Assembly (NCBI RefSeq): GCF_017526105.1
Contig: NZ_CP071839.1
Location: forward strand, 620,001 to 684,000
From: Streptomyces cyanogenus
Lineage (GTDB): Bacteria; Actinomycetota; Actinomycetes; Streptomycetales; Streptomycetaceae
DNA length: 64,000 nt
Direction: 5' to 3'
The notes beneath the pieces are model-generated. The model was not told the origin of the DNA and did not search any database. It saw only the letters and a program-made list of their open reading frames with translations. Made by a program: the position numbers and the translations under genes. Each line of letters opens with the position of its first letter. The first letter of the stretch is position 1. Below, piece by piece: positions 33,914-42,270 of the stretch.

Positions 33914-33933
33914 GAATCCGGATCATCGGATTC
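33914..33933. promoter_or_regulatory. 20-bp inverted repeat before the cupin gene
   Basis: GAATCCG-GATCAT-CGGATTC, perfect 7-bp arms with a 6-base spacer. TATGTT (33960-33965) is a possible -10 for the cupin gene. Could be an operator, or a terminator of the phosphoesterase gene 28 bases upstream. Confidence 0.45.
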
Positions 33934-34002
33934 CGGCCCCGGCAGGCCTGCTGTGCCTCTATGTTCGCGGCGGTATCCGCTCGCGTCCCTGGAGGCTCCC
34001 GC

Positions 34003-34437
34003 ATGCGCACCGCACTCCGTACCGCCGTGACCGGCGTGGTGACCGCCGCCGCCGTCCTGACCTGTGGCTCCGCCGAGGCCACCCCGGCGGGCCCCGGGGT
34101 GACCGCCCGGATCCTCGCTCAGACCACCGTCGGGGACACCGACTACACCCTGCGGGAGATAACCGTCCCGCCCGGTCAGAGCACCGGCTGGCACTACCAC
34201 GACGGCCCGCTGTACGCCGTCGTGAAGCAGGGCACCCTCAGCCACTTCGACGCCGGGTGCGCCTCGGACGGCGTCTACCGCACGGGCGCGTCCGTCCAGG
34301 AGCCGCCCGGCGCGGACCACGTCCACATCGGCCGCAACCTGGGCGACATACCGCTCGTCCTCGACGTGCTGTACGTGCTGCCGCACGGGTCGCCGTTCTC
34401 GGAGGACGCGCCGAACCCGGGCTGCCCGTTCCAGTGA
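34003..34437 (+). CDS. secreted cupin-domain protein
   Basis: 144 residues. Signal peptide about 1-26 (ending SAEA). One cupin barrel: STGWHYHDGPLYAVVKQGTL holds the H-x-H metal motif and ADHVHIGRN the later His. Probably a metal-binding exported protein of unknown substrate. Two Cys residues (GCASD and PGCPF) could form a disulfide. ATG with GGAGG 7 bases upstream; an in-frame ATG at 33961 lacks a ribosome site. Confidence 0.8.
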   Translation: MRTALRTAVTGVVTAAAVLTCGSAEATPAGPGVTARILAQTTVGDTDYTLREITVPPGQSTGWHYHDGPLYAVVKQGTLSHFDAGCASDGVYRTGASVQEPPGADHVHIGRNLGDIPLVLDVLYVLPHGSPFSEDAPNPGCPFQ

Positions 34438-34443
34438 TCGGCC

Positions 34444-34668
34444 CTCGGGCAGCCTCGCCGATGAGGGCGCGGTCGAGGAACGGTCGCGGCGGGATGGACG
34501 GTTCGCCGTAGCGGATGGCGTGGGTGCCGAGTGCGCTGACGACGAGTGCGCTGACGAACGCGGCCTCCGCCGGTCCCCAGGCGGGCAGTTGCCCGGTGGC
34601 CGCCCGCCGGAGGCGCGGTTCCTCGGTGGTGCCGTCCGGGTCGCGGTCTTCGGTCCGCTGTTCCCGGC
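34444..34668 (-). pseudogene. decayed RsbW/SpoIIE-type histidine-kinase-like ATPase fragment
   Basis: On the minus strand one frame reads AAFVSALVVSALGTHAIRYG followed by EPSIPPRPFLDRALIGEAARG. Intact Streptomyces ATPase domains read roughly ELVVSELVTNAIRYG, then GEPPIxLRLIRDRALICEVSD. The fragment lines up over about 40 residues but lacks start, stop and the rest of the domain, and both key N-box residues are gone (Glu to Ala, Asn to His). A 15-bp tandem duplication (CGAGTGCGCTGACGA twice, 34528-34557) lies inside. I read it as a remnant, not a gene. Confidence 0.5.
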
Positions 34669-34671
34669 TCC

Positions 34672-35160
34672 TCAGGCGCCGGGCTGTCCGCCTCGGCCCT
34701 GGTGGGCACGCAGGGCGGCGAGGGCCCGGTCGGCGTGGGTGTTCATGCGCAGCTCGCTGCGGACGATCTCCAGGACGGTGCGGTCCTGGGCGATCACGAA
34801 GGTGACGCGCCTGGTCGGGGCGAGGGAGAAGCCGCGCCTGACGCCGTACCGCTCGCGGACCGTGCCGTGGGCGTCGGAGAGCAGCGGCATGCCGAGGCCG
34901 TGCCGGCCGGCGAACTCCTGCTGTTTGTCGACGGTGTCCCCGCTGATGCCGACCGGCCGGGCGCCGACGGCGGCGAACTCGGCGGCGAGGTCGCGGAAGT
35001 GGCAGGCCTCGGCGGTGCAGCCGGGGGTGAGGGCGGCGGGGTAGAAGAAGAGGACGACCGGGCCGTCGGCCAGCAGTGCGCTGAGCCGCCGGATGGTGCC
35101 GGTCTCGTCGGGCAGGGCGAAGTCCTCGGCCTTGTCGCCGATCGCGAGGCGCTCGGTCAC
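34672..35160 (-). CDS. peroxiredoxin, BCP/AhpC-TSA family
   Basis: 162 residues, thioredoxin fold. Peroxidatic Cys48 in LTPGCTAEACHF with the BCP-type resolving Cys53 five residues on. Reduces hydrogen peroxide and organic peroxides. GTG 35160 is chosen: it overlaps the upstream stop (GTGA) and has GGGGAGGGG nearby. Translationally coupled to the DoxX-type membrane protein, a pairing seen where redox enzymes work at the membrane. Confidence 0.88.
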   Translation of the reverse strand: MTERLAIGDKAEDFALPDETGTIRRLSALLADGPVVLFFYPAALTPGCTAEACHFRDLAAEFAAVGARPVGISGDTVDKQQEFAGRHGLGMPLLSDAHGTVRERYGVRRGFSLAPTRRVTFVIAQDRTVLEIVRSELRMNTHADRALAALRAHQGRGGQPGA

Positions 35161-35537
35161 GACCGCCCCTCCCCGCCGCGGGCCACCGCGCGCGCCCACA
35201 GCACCAGGGGCAGCTGGAGGGGCAGCCGGGCGAGGGCCGCGGCCTTCAGCGGCGCGGGGCGGTCACGCCAGTCCACCGCCATCTGGACGTGCGCCGGGAA
35301 CACGCCGACGAAGAACGCGGCCGCCGCCCTCGCGGCCGCCGCGCGGGTCCCGGGCGCCGCGATCCCGGCCGCGAGGGCCAGCTCGACGGCCCCGCTGCCG
35401 TAGGTCCAGGCCCTGGGCGAGCCCGGCAGCGCCCGGGGGACGAGCGCGTCGAACTGCCGCGGGGTGGCGAAGTGGGCGACCCCGGCGGCTGCCAGCAGGC
35501 CGGCGAGCAGCAGGGGTGAGCGTTCGGACCGGGGCAC
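35157..35537 (-). CDS. DoxX-family membrane protein
   Basis: 126 residues with four predicted membrane segments (from LLLAGLLAAAGVAHF to LARLPLQLPLVLWARAVA). ATPRQFDALVPRALPG and SGAVELALAAGIA are typical of the short DoxX/DUF group. GTG start with GAGGAGG 4 bases upstream. In an operon with the peroxiredoxin. Confidence 0.8.
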   Translation of the reverse strand: MPRSERSPLLLAGLLAAAGVAHFATPRQFDALVPRALPGSPRAWTYGSGAVELALAAGIAAPGTRAAAARAAAAFFVGVFPAHVQMAVDWRDRPAPLKAAALARLPLQLPLVLWARAVARGGEGRS

Positions 35538-35638
35538 GGTTCCTCCTCAGGTGGCCTGCCGCCGGATATTACTGGACGGTAGGCAGCGGGGTGGCCGTCC
35601 GCACCGAATCCGCTCCGGCTTTCGCGGGCGCGACCGTC

Positions 35639-35713
35639 CGACCCCTGCGCCCACCCAGCCCCACCGGAAACCGCACCGGAGTGCGCGGCCACGGGGGTAC
35701 GACCCCTGCGCCC
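35639..35713 (+). repeat. 14-bp direct repeat in the DoxX / IclR intergenic region
   Basis: CGACCCCTGCGCCC occurs at 35639-35652 and 35700-35713, 61 bp apart (about six helical turns), in the 261-bp spacer between two divergent genes. Possible binding sites for the IclR protein encoded alongside. Confidence 0.4.
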
Positions 35714-35798
35714 GGGCATGGGCGGGAGGCGGGTGCGGGCGTGCGGTGCGGTGAACCCGGTCTTGCCGGTGCCGGGGGACCCGGGGCAGCCTGGTGCC

Positions 35799-36557
35799 AT
35801 GGGCGGTCAGGACGGACCCACCCTCATCGGCTCCGTGCAGCGGGCCTTCCGGCTGCTGGAGGCGGTGAGCGAGCACGCGAACGGCGCGCCCGCGAAGCAG
35901 CTGGCACGCGAGACGGGGCTGCCCCTGGCAACCGCCTACCACCTGCTGCGCACCCTGGTGCACGACGGCTACGTACGGAAGCTGGACGACGGCGGCTTCG
36001 TCCTGGGCGACCGGCTGAACTCGCTGCACACGGCGGGCCGCACCCAGACGCTGCTCAGCCGCGTGCGTCCGACGCTCGCCGCGCTGCGGGACGAGCTGTC
36101 CACCGCCACCTACCTCACGTTCTACGAGGACGGCGAGATCAGGGTCGCCGACATCGTCGACAGCCCCCGTACACCGCGGGTGGACCTGTGGGTGGGGTTC
36201 GAGGACGCCGGACACGCCACCGCGCTGGGCAAGTCCGTGCTGCGCGGGATGGACGAGGAGGCCCGCCGGGACTACCTCTCGCGGCACCAGCTGGCCGATC
36301 TCACGCCCCGGACGGTCACCAGCGTGCCGGAGCTGTTGCGCAGGATCCAGGCGCCCCCGCTGGCACCGGCCGTCACGGACCTGGAGGAGTACTCGGTCGG
36401 CACCGTGTGCGTCGCCGTCCCCGTCTACCGCGGCGGCGTCCTCGGCTCGCTCGGCGTCTCCCTGCCGGTGGAGCGGCGGGACCGCCTGGAGGAGATCCGG
36501 GCCCGGCTGCTCCCGATCGCGGGCCGGGTGACCAGAGGGCTCTCGCTCACTATCTGA
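35799..36557 (+). CDS. IclR-family transcriptional regulator
   Basis: 252 residues. Winged helix: IGSVQRAFRLLEAVSEHANG, KQLARETGLPLATAYHLLRTL. C-terminal effector domain: ATYLTFYEDGEIRVADIVDS, ATALGKSVLRGM, SVGTVCVAVPVYRGGVLGSL. Effector unknown. No catabolic operon is adjacent, so its target may be its own gene or the divergent DoxX/peroxiredoxin pair. Confidence 0.9.
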   Translation: MGGQDGPTLIGSVQRAFRLLEAVSEHANGAPAKQLARETGLPLATAYHLLRTLVHDGYVRKLDDGGFVLGDRLNSLHTAGRTQTLLSRVRPTLAALRDELSTATYLTFYEDGEIRVADIVDSPRTPRVDLWVGFEDAGHATALGKSVLRGMDEEARRDYLSRHQLADLTPRTVTSVPELLRRIQAPPLAPAVTDLEEYSVGTVCVAVPVYRGGVLGSLGVSLPVERRDRLEEIRARLLPIAGRVTRGLSLTI

Positions 36558-36653
36558 AAATCCACTCCTTGCCGCCGCCTCGCCCAGCCCGTTTGCTGGA
36601 TGAAACAGACGTTGCGGGTGTGCACCCCTACCGGCGAGGACTGCGGACGAGAC

Positions 36654-37922
36654 ATGAGCCAGCCCCCACACCATGGTGGCGACCACACACCGACGCGGCT
36701 GTCGAGGAACCGTGCCGCCCAGGTCTGGGAACCGGTCCGCCGGCGCGCCTCCGGGCAGCTGGCCGCCGGCATGCCCGCACTGCCCGTCCTGGTCGTCGCC
36801 GTCGTCGTGCTCGTCGACGTCGCCGGTGGGGCCGGGATGGTCTGGCTGCCGCTGCTGGCCGCCGGACCCGCGCTGGCGGCCACCACCAACGGGCCCCGCG
36901 GAGTGCTGGGCGCCGGCTTCCTCGCCGCGGCGACGGGCACGGCACTGGGCATCATGCACGGCACCCCCGCAGGCGACCTGGTGGCCGTCCTGTGCGCCCT
37001 GCTGGCCGTCACCGCGGCGAGCGGCCTGGCCAGTGTGTTGCGGGGCCGTCGCGAACGGGTCCTCGCGGCCGTCCGCTCGGTCGCCGAGGCCGCCCAGCAG
37101 GCGCTGCTCCAGCCCGTCCCGGAGACCGTCGGACCGTTCCGGGTCGCCGTCCGCTACAGCGCAGCGGCGGCCGAGGCCCGGATCGGCGGGGACCTGTACG
37201 CCCTGGTGCCCACTCCGCACGGCATCCGCCTGATCGTCGGGGACGTACGCGGCAAGGGACTGCCCGCCGTGGAGACCGCCGCCCTGGTGCTGGGAGTGTT
37301 CCGCGAGGCCGCTCACGACGAGCCCGACCTGCTCGCCGTCGTCGGCAGGATCGAGCGGAGCCTGGCGCGCAACCTCGGCCCGGACGACTTCGTCACCGCC
37401 GTGGTCGCCGGCTGCCCCGGACCGGGACACCTGGAGGTGGTCAACTGCGGGCACGCGCCACCGCTGCTGATATCGGCGTCCGGAGAGGTCGAGGCGCTGG
37501 AGGCCGACCGTCCCGCGCCGCCCCTCGGCCTGCGCGCCCTGTCGGGCCAGGATCCCCGTCTGCAGCGTCTGCCCTTCGCGGTGGGCGAGCAGTTGCTGCT
37601 CTACACCGACGGGGTCACCGAGGCGCGCAATCACGCGCGCGAGTTCTATCCGCTGGCCGACGGTGTGGCCCGCCACATCGGCGACGAGCCGGCCCGCACC
37701 CTGACCGCGCTCCACGACGAGTTGCTCGCGCACGTCGGCGGCCGGCTGCACGACGACGCCGCCCTGCTCCTGCTCCGCAAGGAGGCCGCGCAGGAACCGG
37801 TTGCCGCGCGGCCCGGGCCGTCCGTGCCGGACACAGCGCCGCGGACCGGCACGGGTTCATCTCAGCCGGCGACCAGCTCGGCCCAGCGGGTGACCCCGCC
37901 CGCGTGGATCCGTATGCCGTAG
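36654..37922 (+). CDS. membrane PP2C (SpoIIE-type) serine phosphatase
   Basis: 422 residues. Hydrophobic segments at about 40-130, then a PPM/SpoIIE domain with metal-binding Asp in RIGGDLYALV, IVGDVRGKGLPAV, LLYTDGVTEAR and HDDAALLLL. Likely dephosphorylates an anti-sigma antagonist. The C-terminal 20 codons overlap the convergent ATPase gene by 61 bp. ATG 36654 chosen; ATG 36600 in frame would add 18 residues. Its tail-to-tail partner encodes an RsbW-like kinase, the opposite half of a partner switch. Confidence 0.88.
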   Translation: MSQPPHHGGDHTPTRLSRNRAAQVWEPVRRRASGQLAAGMPALPVLVVAVVVLVDVAGGAGMVWLPLLAAGPALAATTNGPRGVLGAGFLAAATGTALGIMHGTPAGDLVAVLCALLAVTAASGLASVLRGRRERVLAAVRSVAEAAQQALLQPVPETVGPFRVAVRYSAAAAEARIGGDLYALVPTPHGIRLIVGDVRGKGLPAVETAALVLGVFREAAHDEPDLLAVVGRIERSLARNLGPDDFVTAVVAGCPGPGHLEVVNCGHAPPLLISASGEVEALEADRPAPPLGLRALSGQDPRLQRLPFAVGEQLLLYTDGVTEARNHAREFYPLADGVARHIGDEPARTLTALHDELLAHVGGRLHDDAALLLLRKEAAQEPVAARPGPSVPDTAPRTGTGSSQPATSSAQRVTPPAWIRMP

Positions 37923-38287
37923 TGGGTCGCCAGGGCGCGCACGATCGCCTCGCCCCGGCCGTGCTCGTCCGGGTCGATCCCGTCGAGCGGCCGGCCCGCC
38001 GGACGCGCCGGTCCCGCGTCGGTGACCTCGACGCGCAGGGTGCGGTCGCCGTCGCCGCGCATCCATGACAGGCGCAGCTCGGCCGGGGGCCGGGCGTGGA
38101 TGATCGCGTTGGTGGCCAGCTCGGACACGACGAGCAGCGCGTCCTCGACGATCTCGGAACACACGCTCCAGTCCGCGAGGACGGCCTCGGCGCGTCGCCG
38201 TACGGCCGAGACCGCGCCGGCGACGGGCGGCACCGGACACACGTGTTCGCATGCCGCCCGGAGCAGCGTGTTGAGCTGTGCCGCCAT
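37862..38287 (-). CDS. RsbW-like ATP-binding protein (anti-sigma kinase family)
   Basis: 141 residues, GHKL ATPase fold. N-box EIVEDALLVVSELATNAIIH with Glu/Asn intact, G1 VEVTDAGPARPAG, G2 DEHGRGEAIVRALATHYGI. Such proteins bind sigma factors or phosphorylate STAS-domain antagonists. ATG with GGGAGAG 5 bases upstream. Convergent and overlapping with the PP2C gene. Confidence 0.88.
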   Translation of the reverse strand: MAAQLNTLLRAACEHVCPVPPVAGAVSAVRRRAEAVLADWSVCSEIVEDALLVVSELATNAIIHARPPAELRLSWMRGDGDRTLRVEVTDAGPARPAGRPLDGIDPDEHGRGEAIVRALATHYGIRIHAGGVTRWAELVAG

Positions 38288-38474
38288 GATCTCTCCCGAT
38301 GGTGTGTGCCGCCCGGCCGGGCGCCGTCCCGTGGCGTCTTCCGGGCTCCCATGCACGTTATGGAGACAAATCCGGCGGGTCAATGAACAGCGGTCGGCAT
38401 TACCGAACGCACGGGCCCCCGCGTCGCATCCCGCCCGCACAGCGAAGCGTCCGCGGCGGTAATAGGCTCGGCTC

Positions 38475-39242
38475 ATGGCCGGCCCAGTCCAGTCGATCGA
38501 ACGGGCGGCGGCGATTCTGCGCCTGCTCGCCGGTGGCCCCCGCCGACTCGGTCTCGGCGAGGTGGCGGCGTCGCTCGGCCTGGCGAAGGGCACCGCCCAC
38601 GGCATTCTGCGCACGCTTCAGCACGTGGACTTCGTGGAGCAGGACGCGGCCACCGGGAAGTACCAGCTCGGCGCCGCCCTGCTGCACCTCGGCACCAGCT
38701 ACCTGGACGTCAACGAGCTGCGCTCGCGCTCCCTGAACTGGGCGGACGCGCTGGCCGCCCGCAGCGGGGAGGCGGTGCGGCTGGGCACCCCGCTGGAGGG
38801 CCAGGTGCTCATCGTCCACCACGTGTTCCGGCCGGACGACACCTTCCAGACGCTGGACGTGGGCGCGCTGCTCCCCCTGCACGCCTCCTCCCTCGGCAAG
38901 GTCCTGCTGGCCTACGGGACCGCCACCGTCGAGCCGGGCCAGGAGCCGGAGCTGGAGGCCTACACCCGGCACACCCTGGTCGACCCCGAGCGGCTCACCC
39001 GGGCGCTCGCCGAGGTCAGGGAAGTGGGCTGGGCCGCCGAGATCCAGGAGATGAGCATGGGCGAGGCCGGTCTCGCCGCGCCGATCCGGGGCCACGGCGG
39101 CCTGGTCGTCGGCGCCATCGGGCTGTCCGGGCCGGTCGAGCGGATCTGCGACAGCCAGGGCCACCCCCGCCCCCCTCTGATCAGCCTGATCCGCGAGGCC
39201 GCGCGGGCGATCTCCAGAGACCTGGGAGCCGCCCGCTGGTAG
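38475..39242 (+). CDS. IclR-family regulator, GylR-like
   Basis: 255 residues. [37 protein letters not shown] is the winged helix; [20 protein letters not shown] and [13 protein letters not shown] the effector domain. The features and the glycerol kinase gene 43 bp downstream match GylR, the glycerol-responsive repressor of the Streptomyces gyl operon. TAATAG (38460-38465) lies 9 bases before the ATG and no Shine-Dalgarno is seen, so the message is probably leaderless. Confidence 0.88.
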   Translation: MAGPVQSIERAAAILRLLAGGPRRLGLGEVAASLGLAKGTAHGILRTLQHVDFVEQDAATGKYQLGAALLHLGTSYLDVNELRSRSLNWADALAARSGEAVRLGTPLEGQVLIVHHVFRPDDTFQTLDVGALLPLHASSLGKVLLAYGTATVEPGQEPELEAYTRHTLVDPERLTRALAEVREVGWAAEIQEMSMGEAGLAAPIRGHGGLVVGAIGLSGPVERICDSQGHPRPPLISLIREAARAISRDLGAARW

Positions 39243-39285
39243 CCCACGACAGCCGCCCTCGATCCGTCGGAAGGCAGACCCGATC

Positions 39286-40800
39286 ATGGCCGAACGGTAC
39301 GTGATGTCCATCGACCAGGGCACCAACTCGACCCGCTGCATCCTCTTCGACCACCGTGGGCGGCTGGTCTCGGTCGCGCAGAAGGAACACCAGCAGCACT
39401 TCCCCCGGCCGGGATGGGTCGAGCACGACGCCGTCGAGATCTGGCAGAACCTGCGGCGTGTGGTGCCCGAAGCCCTGTCCGAGGCCGGCGTCGGGCAGGA
39501 GCAGGTCGCCGCCATCGGTCTGGCCAACCAGCGCGAGACGACGGTGCTGTGGGACCGGCGGACCGGCGCCCCGCTGTGCCGGGCGATCGTCTGGCAGGAC
39601 ACCCGTACGGCGCCGCTCGTCGAGGAGCTGGGACGGCACCCCGGCGAGGAGTTCTTCCTCGACCGGTGCGCGCTGCCGCCCTCGACCTACTTCTCGGCGC
39701 TGCGGATCCGGTGGCTGTTCGACCACGTCAAGGGGATCGAGCAGCGCGCCCGGGACGGCGAGGTGCTGTTCGGGACGATGGAGAGCTGGCTGATCTGGAA
39801 TCTCACCGGGGGCACCGACAGCGGTCTGCACATCACCGACGCCACCAACGCCAGCCGCACCATGCTGATGAACATCCGCACGCTCACCTGGGACGACGAG
39901 CTGCTGGACTTCTTCGGTGTGCCCCGCTCGATGCTGCCGGAGATCAGGTCGTCCGCCGAGCCGTACGGGGAGGCCCGCTCGCTGCTGCCGGGCGTCTGCA
40001 TCACGGCCGCCCTCGGCGACCAGCAGGCCGCCCTCTTCGGCCAGACCTGCTTCTCTCCGGGCGAGGCCAAGTGCACCTACGGCACGGGCAGCTTCCTGCT
40101 GCTCAACACCGGCGGCGACCTCGTACGGTCCCGGCACGGCCTGCTCACGACCGTCGCCTACCAGATCGGGGACCAGCCGCCGGTGTACGCCCTGGAGGGG
40201 TCGATCGCCATCACCGGCGCGCTCGTCCAGTGGTTCCGCGACCGGCTGGGCCTGATCAGCAGTGCCCCGGAGATCGAGACCCTCGCGCGGACGGTGGAGG
40301 ACAACGGCGGCTGCTACATCGTCCCGGCCTTCTCGGGTCTGTTCGCACCCCGCTGGCGCAGCGACGCGCGCGGGGTGATCGTCGGCCTCACCTCGTACAT
40401 CACCAAGGGACACCTGGCGCGCGCCGTCCTGGAGGCCACCGGCTGGCAGACCCGGGAGGTCGTCGACGCCATGAACGCCGACTCCGCCGTCTCCCTGCAG
40501 CAGCTCAAGGTGGACGGGGGCATGACAGCGGACAACCTGCTCATGCAGTTCGTGGCCGACGTGCTCGACGTGCCGGTGGTGCGGCCCATGGTCGCCGAGA
40601 CGGTCTCCCTCGGCGCGGCCTACGCGGCCGGGCTGGCCGCCGGCTACTGGCCCGGCCTGGAGGTGCTGCGCCGCAACTGGCACCGGGCCGCGCAGTGGCT
40701 GCCCGCCATGGACCCGGAGCGGCGGGAGGCGGAGTACGAGAACTGGCAGCGGGCCGTCGAACGGTCGCTGGGCTGGGTCAGGACGCCCCGCACCTCCTGA
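39286..40800 (+). CDS. glpK: glycerol kinase
   Basis: 504 residues, full length. FGGY-kinase motifs: [16 protein letters not shown] (phosphate loop), [27 protein letters not shown] [29 protein letters not shown] and [15 protein letters not shown]. Phosphorylates glycerol to glycerol-3-phosphate. Follows the GylR-like gene directly. The aquaporin (glpF) and glycerol-3-phosphate dehydrogenase (glpD) genes normal in gyl operons are absent here, so this is probably a second glycerol kinase locus. Confidence 0.95.
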   Translation: MAERYVMSIDQGTNSTRCILFDHRGRLVSVAQKEHQQHFPRPGWVEHDAVEIWQNLRRVVPEALSEAGVGQEQVAAIGLANQRETTVLWDRRTGAPLCRAIVWQDTRTAPLVEELGRHPGEEFFLDRCALPPSTYFSALRIRWLFDHVKGIEQRARDGEVLFGTMESWLIWNLTGGTDSGLHITDATNASRTMLMNIRTLTWDDELLDFFGVPRSMLPEIRSSAEPYGEARSLLPGVCITAALGDQQAALFGQTCFSPGEAKCTYGTGSFLLLNTGGDLVRSRHGLLTTVAYQIGDQPPVYALEGSIAITGALVQWFRDRLGLISSAPEIETLARTVEDNGGCYIVPAFSGLFAPRWRSDARGVIVGLTSYITKGHLARAVLEATGWQTREVVDAMNADSAVSLQQLKVDGGMTADNLLMQFVADVLDVPVVRPMVAETVSLGAAYAAGLAAGYWPGLEVLRRNWHRAAQWLPAMDPERREAEYENWQRAVERSLGWVRTPRTS

Positions 40801-41256
40801 GGTCCGCGCCCGGCCGCTCGGCCGCTCACCGTCCGGCACGCGCCGCCGACGGGGGCCGGCCACAGGCCCACGAACGCGTCGGCGAGGCCGGTGGCCGCGT
40901 CGTCCCGGGTGGCGCGCGGGGTGGGGGTGCCCTCGGCGCGGGCGCGCTCCCGTTCGGCGCAGGTGCGCGGGATCAGCAGCCGGACCGTCCGGCCGCGTTC
41001 TGCGCGTACCCGGCCGCAGCTCCGGCAGCGTCCGGTTGAGGCCTCGCCACCGGTCCCGGCGGCGCTGCCGCGACCCCGGCGGCCACCGAGCCCTCGGCCG
41101 AACGGGTCGGCTGAGCGGGTCCGGGTGCCGGCGTGGTGTGCCGTGCCCGGCGCGTCCGTGCGGACGGTGGGGTACGGCGCCGGGCCGCGGGCCCGTTCAG
41201 GGGAACCCGCGCGGAAAGGAGCGTGAGGGCGCCGGGCCCGGTCGAGACCTTCTGCC
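40801..41256. other. gap with no assignable gene
   Basis: 456 bases between glpK and the DNA ligase. A minus-strand frame contains CRSCGRVRAERGRTVRLLIP and then a Cys (CAERERARAEG), reminiscent of a zinc ribbon, but it has no credible start or ribosome site and runs into the antisense of glpK. No promoter or terminator can be defined. Confidence 0.3.
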
Positions 41257-42246
41257 GTGACCGCCGTGACGCTGCCGCTCATCCCGCCCATGCTCGCCAC
41301 CCCGGGGACGCTGCCGCCGGCCGCCCAGGACGCGCGGTGGGCGTACGAGACCAAGCAGGACGGGCAGCGGGTGATGGTCTATCTGCCCGGTGACGGCAGT
41401 GTGCTGCTGCGCGCCCGCTCGGGTGACGACATCACCGCGGCCTATCCCGAACTCCGGCCGCTCGGCGGGGTGCTGGGCACCGCGCGTGCCGTGCTGGACG
41501 GCGAGGTGCTGGCCCTGGACGAGCGGGGGCGGGCCGACTTCCAGCTGCTGCAGAGCCGGATGGGTCTCGCGCACGCCCCCGCGCGGGCGGCGCGCCGGGC
41601 CGCCCAGGTGCCGGTGCACCTGGTGCTGTTCGACGTGCCGTACCTGGAGGAACCGCTGGTGCGGCTGCCGTACGCGCGGCGGCGGGCCCGGCTGGAGGAG
41701 CTGGGCCTTGCCGGGCCTTACTGGTCGACGCCGGCCGCCGTGACCGGGCACGGTGCCGAGGCCCTGCGCGCCACCCGGGAGCACGGTCTGGAGGGCCTGG
41801 TGTGCAAGCGGCTGGACTCGGTGTACGAGCCCGGGGTGCGCTCCCGCGCCTGGATCAAGATCCGCAACATGCGGGCCGAGGACGTGATCGTCGGCGGCTG
41901 GCTCCCCGGCAAGGGGCGGCTGAGCGGACTGCCCGGCGCGGTGCTGGCCGGCCAGCGCGACTCCGGCGGCCGGCTGCGGTACGTCGGCGGCGTGGGCACC
42001 GGCTGGAGCGAGGCCGAGCGCGTCCGGCTGGCGGATCTGCTGCGGGACGCGGCGAGCGACCGGTGCCCCTTCGACCCGGTGCCGCGCGTGCCGGGCGCGC
42101 GCTGGGTGCTGCCCCGGCTGGTGGGCGAGGTCAGCTACAGCACCCGGACCCGGCACGGGATGCTGCGCCAGCCGTCCTGGCTGCGGCTGCGCCCGGATCT
42201 CACCCCGGAGGAGTCCGCGGCCGACCTGCCCGAGGACGTGGGATGA
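41257..42246 (+). CDS. ATP-dependent DNA ligase (LigC/LigD-ligase type)
   Basis: 329 residues, a minimal ligase: nucleotidyltransferase plus OB domain. Motif I YETKQDGQRVM with adenylated Lys33, LFDVPYLEEP (motif III), GLEGLVCKRLDS (motif IV) and SRAWIKIRNM (motif V) all present. Seals nicks or double-strand ends, probably with the NHEJ or backup-repair machinery. GTG start without a strong ribosome site; a second GTG is 9 bases on. Directly followed by hemC, 24 bp away. Confidence 0.9.
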   Translation: MTAVTLPLIPPMLATPGTLPPAAQDARWAYETKQDGQRVMVYLPGDGSVLLRARSGDDITAAYPELRPLGGVLGTARAVLDGEVLALDERGRADFQLLQSRMGLAHAPARAARRAAQVPVHLVLFDVPYLEEPLVRLPYARRRARLEELGLAGPYWSTPAAVTGHGAEALRATREHGLEGLVCKRLDSVYEPGVRSRAWIKIRNMRAEDVIVGGWLPGKGRLSGLPGAVLAGQRDSGGRLRYVGGVGTGWSEAERVRLADLLRDAASDRCPFDPVPRVPGARWVLPRLVGEVSYSTRTRHGMLRQPSWLRLRPDLTPEESAADLPEDVG

Positions 42247-42270
42247 GCCACGGGGGTCTATCGTGTGCGC

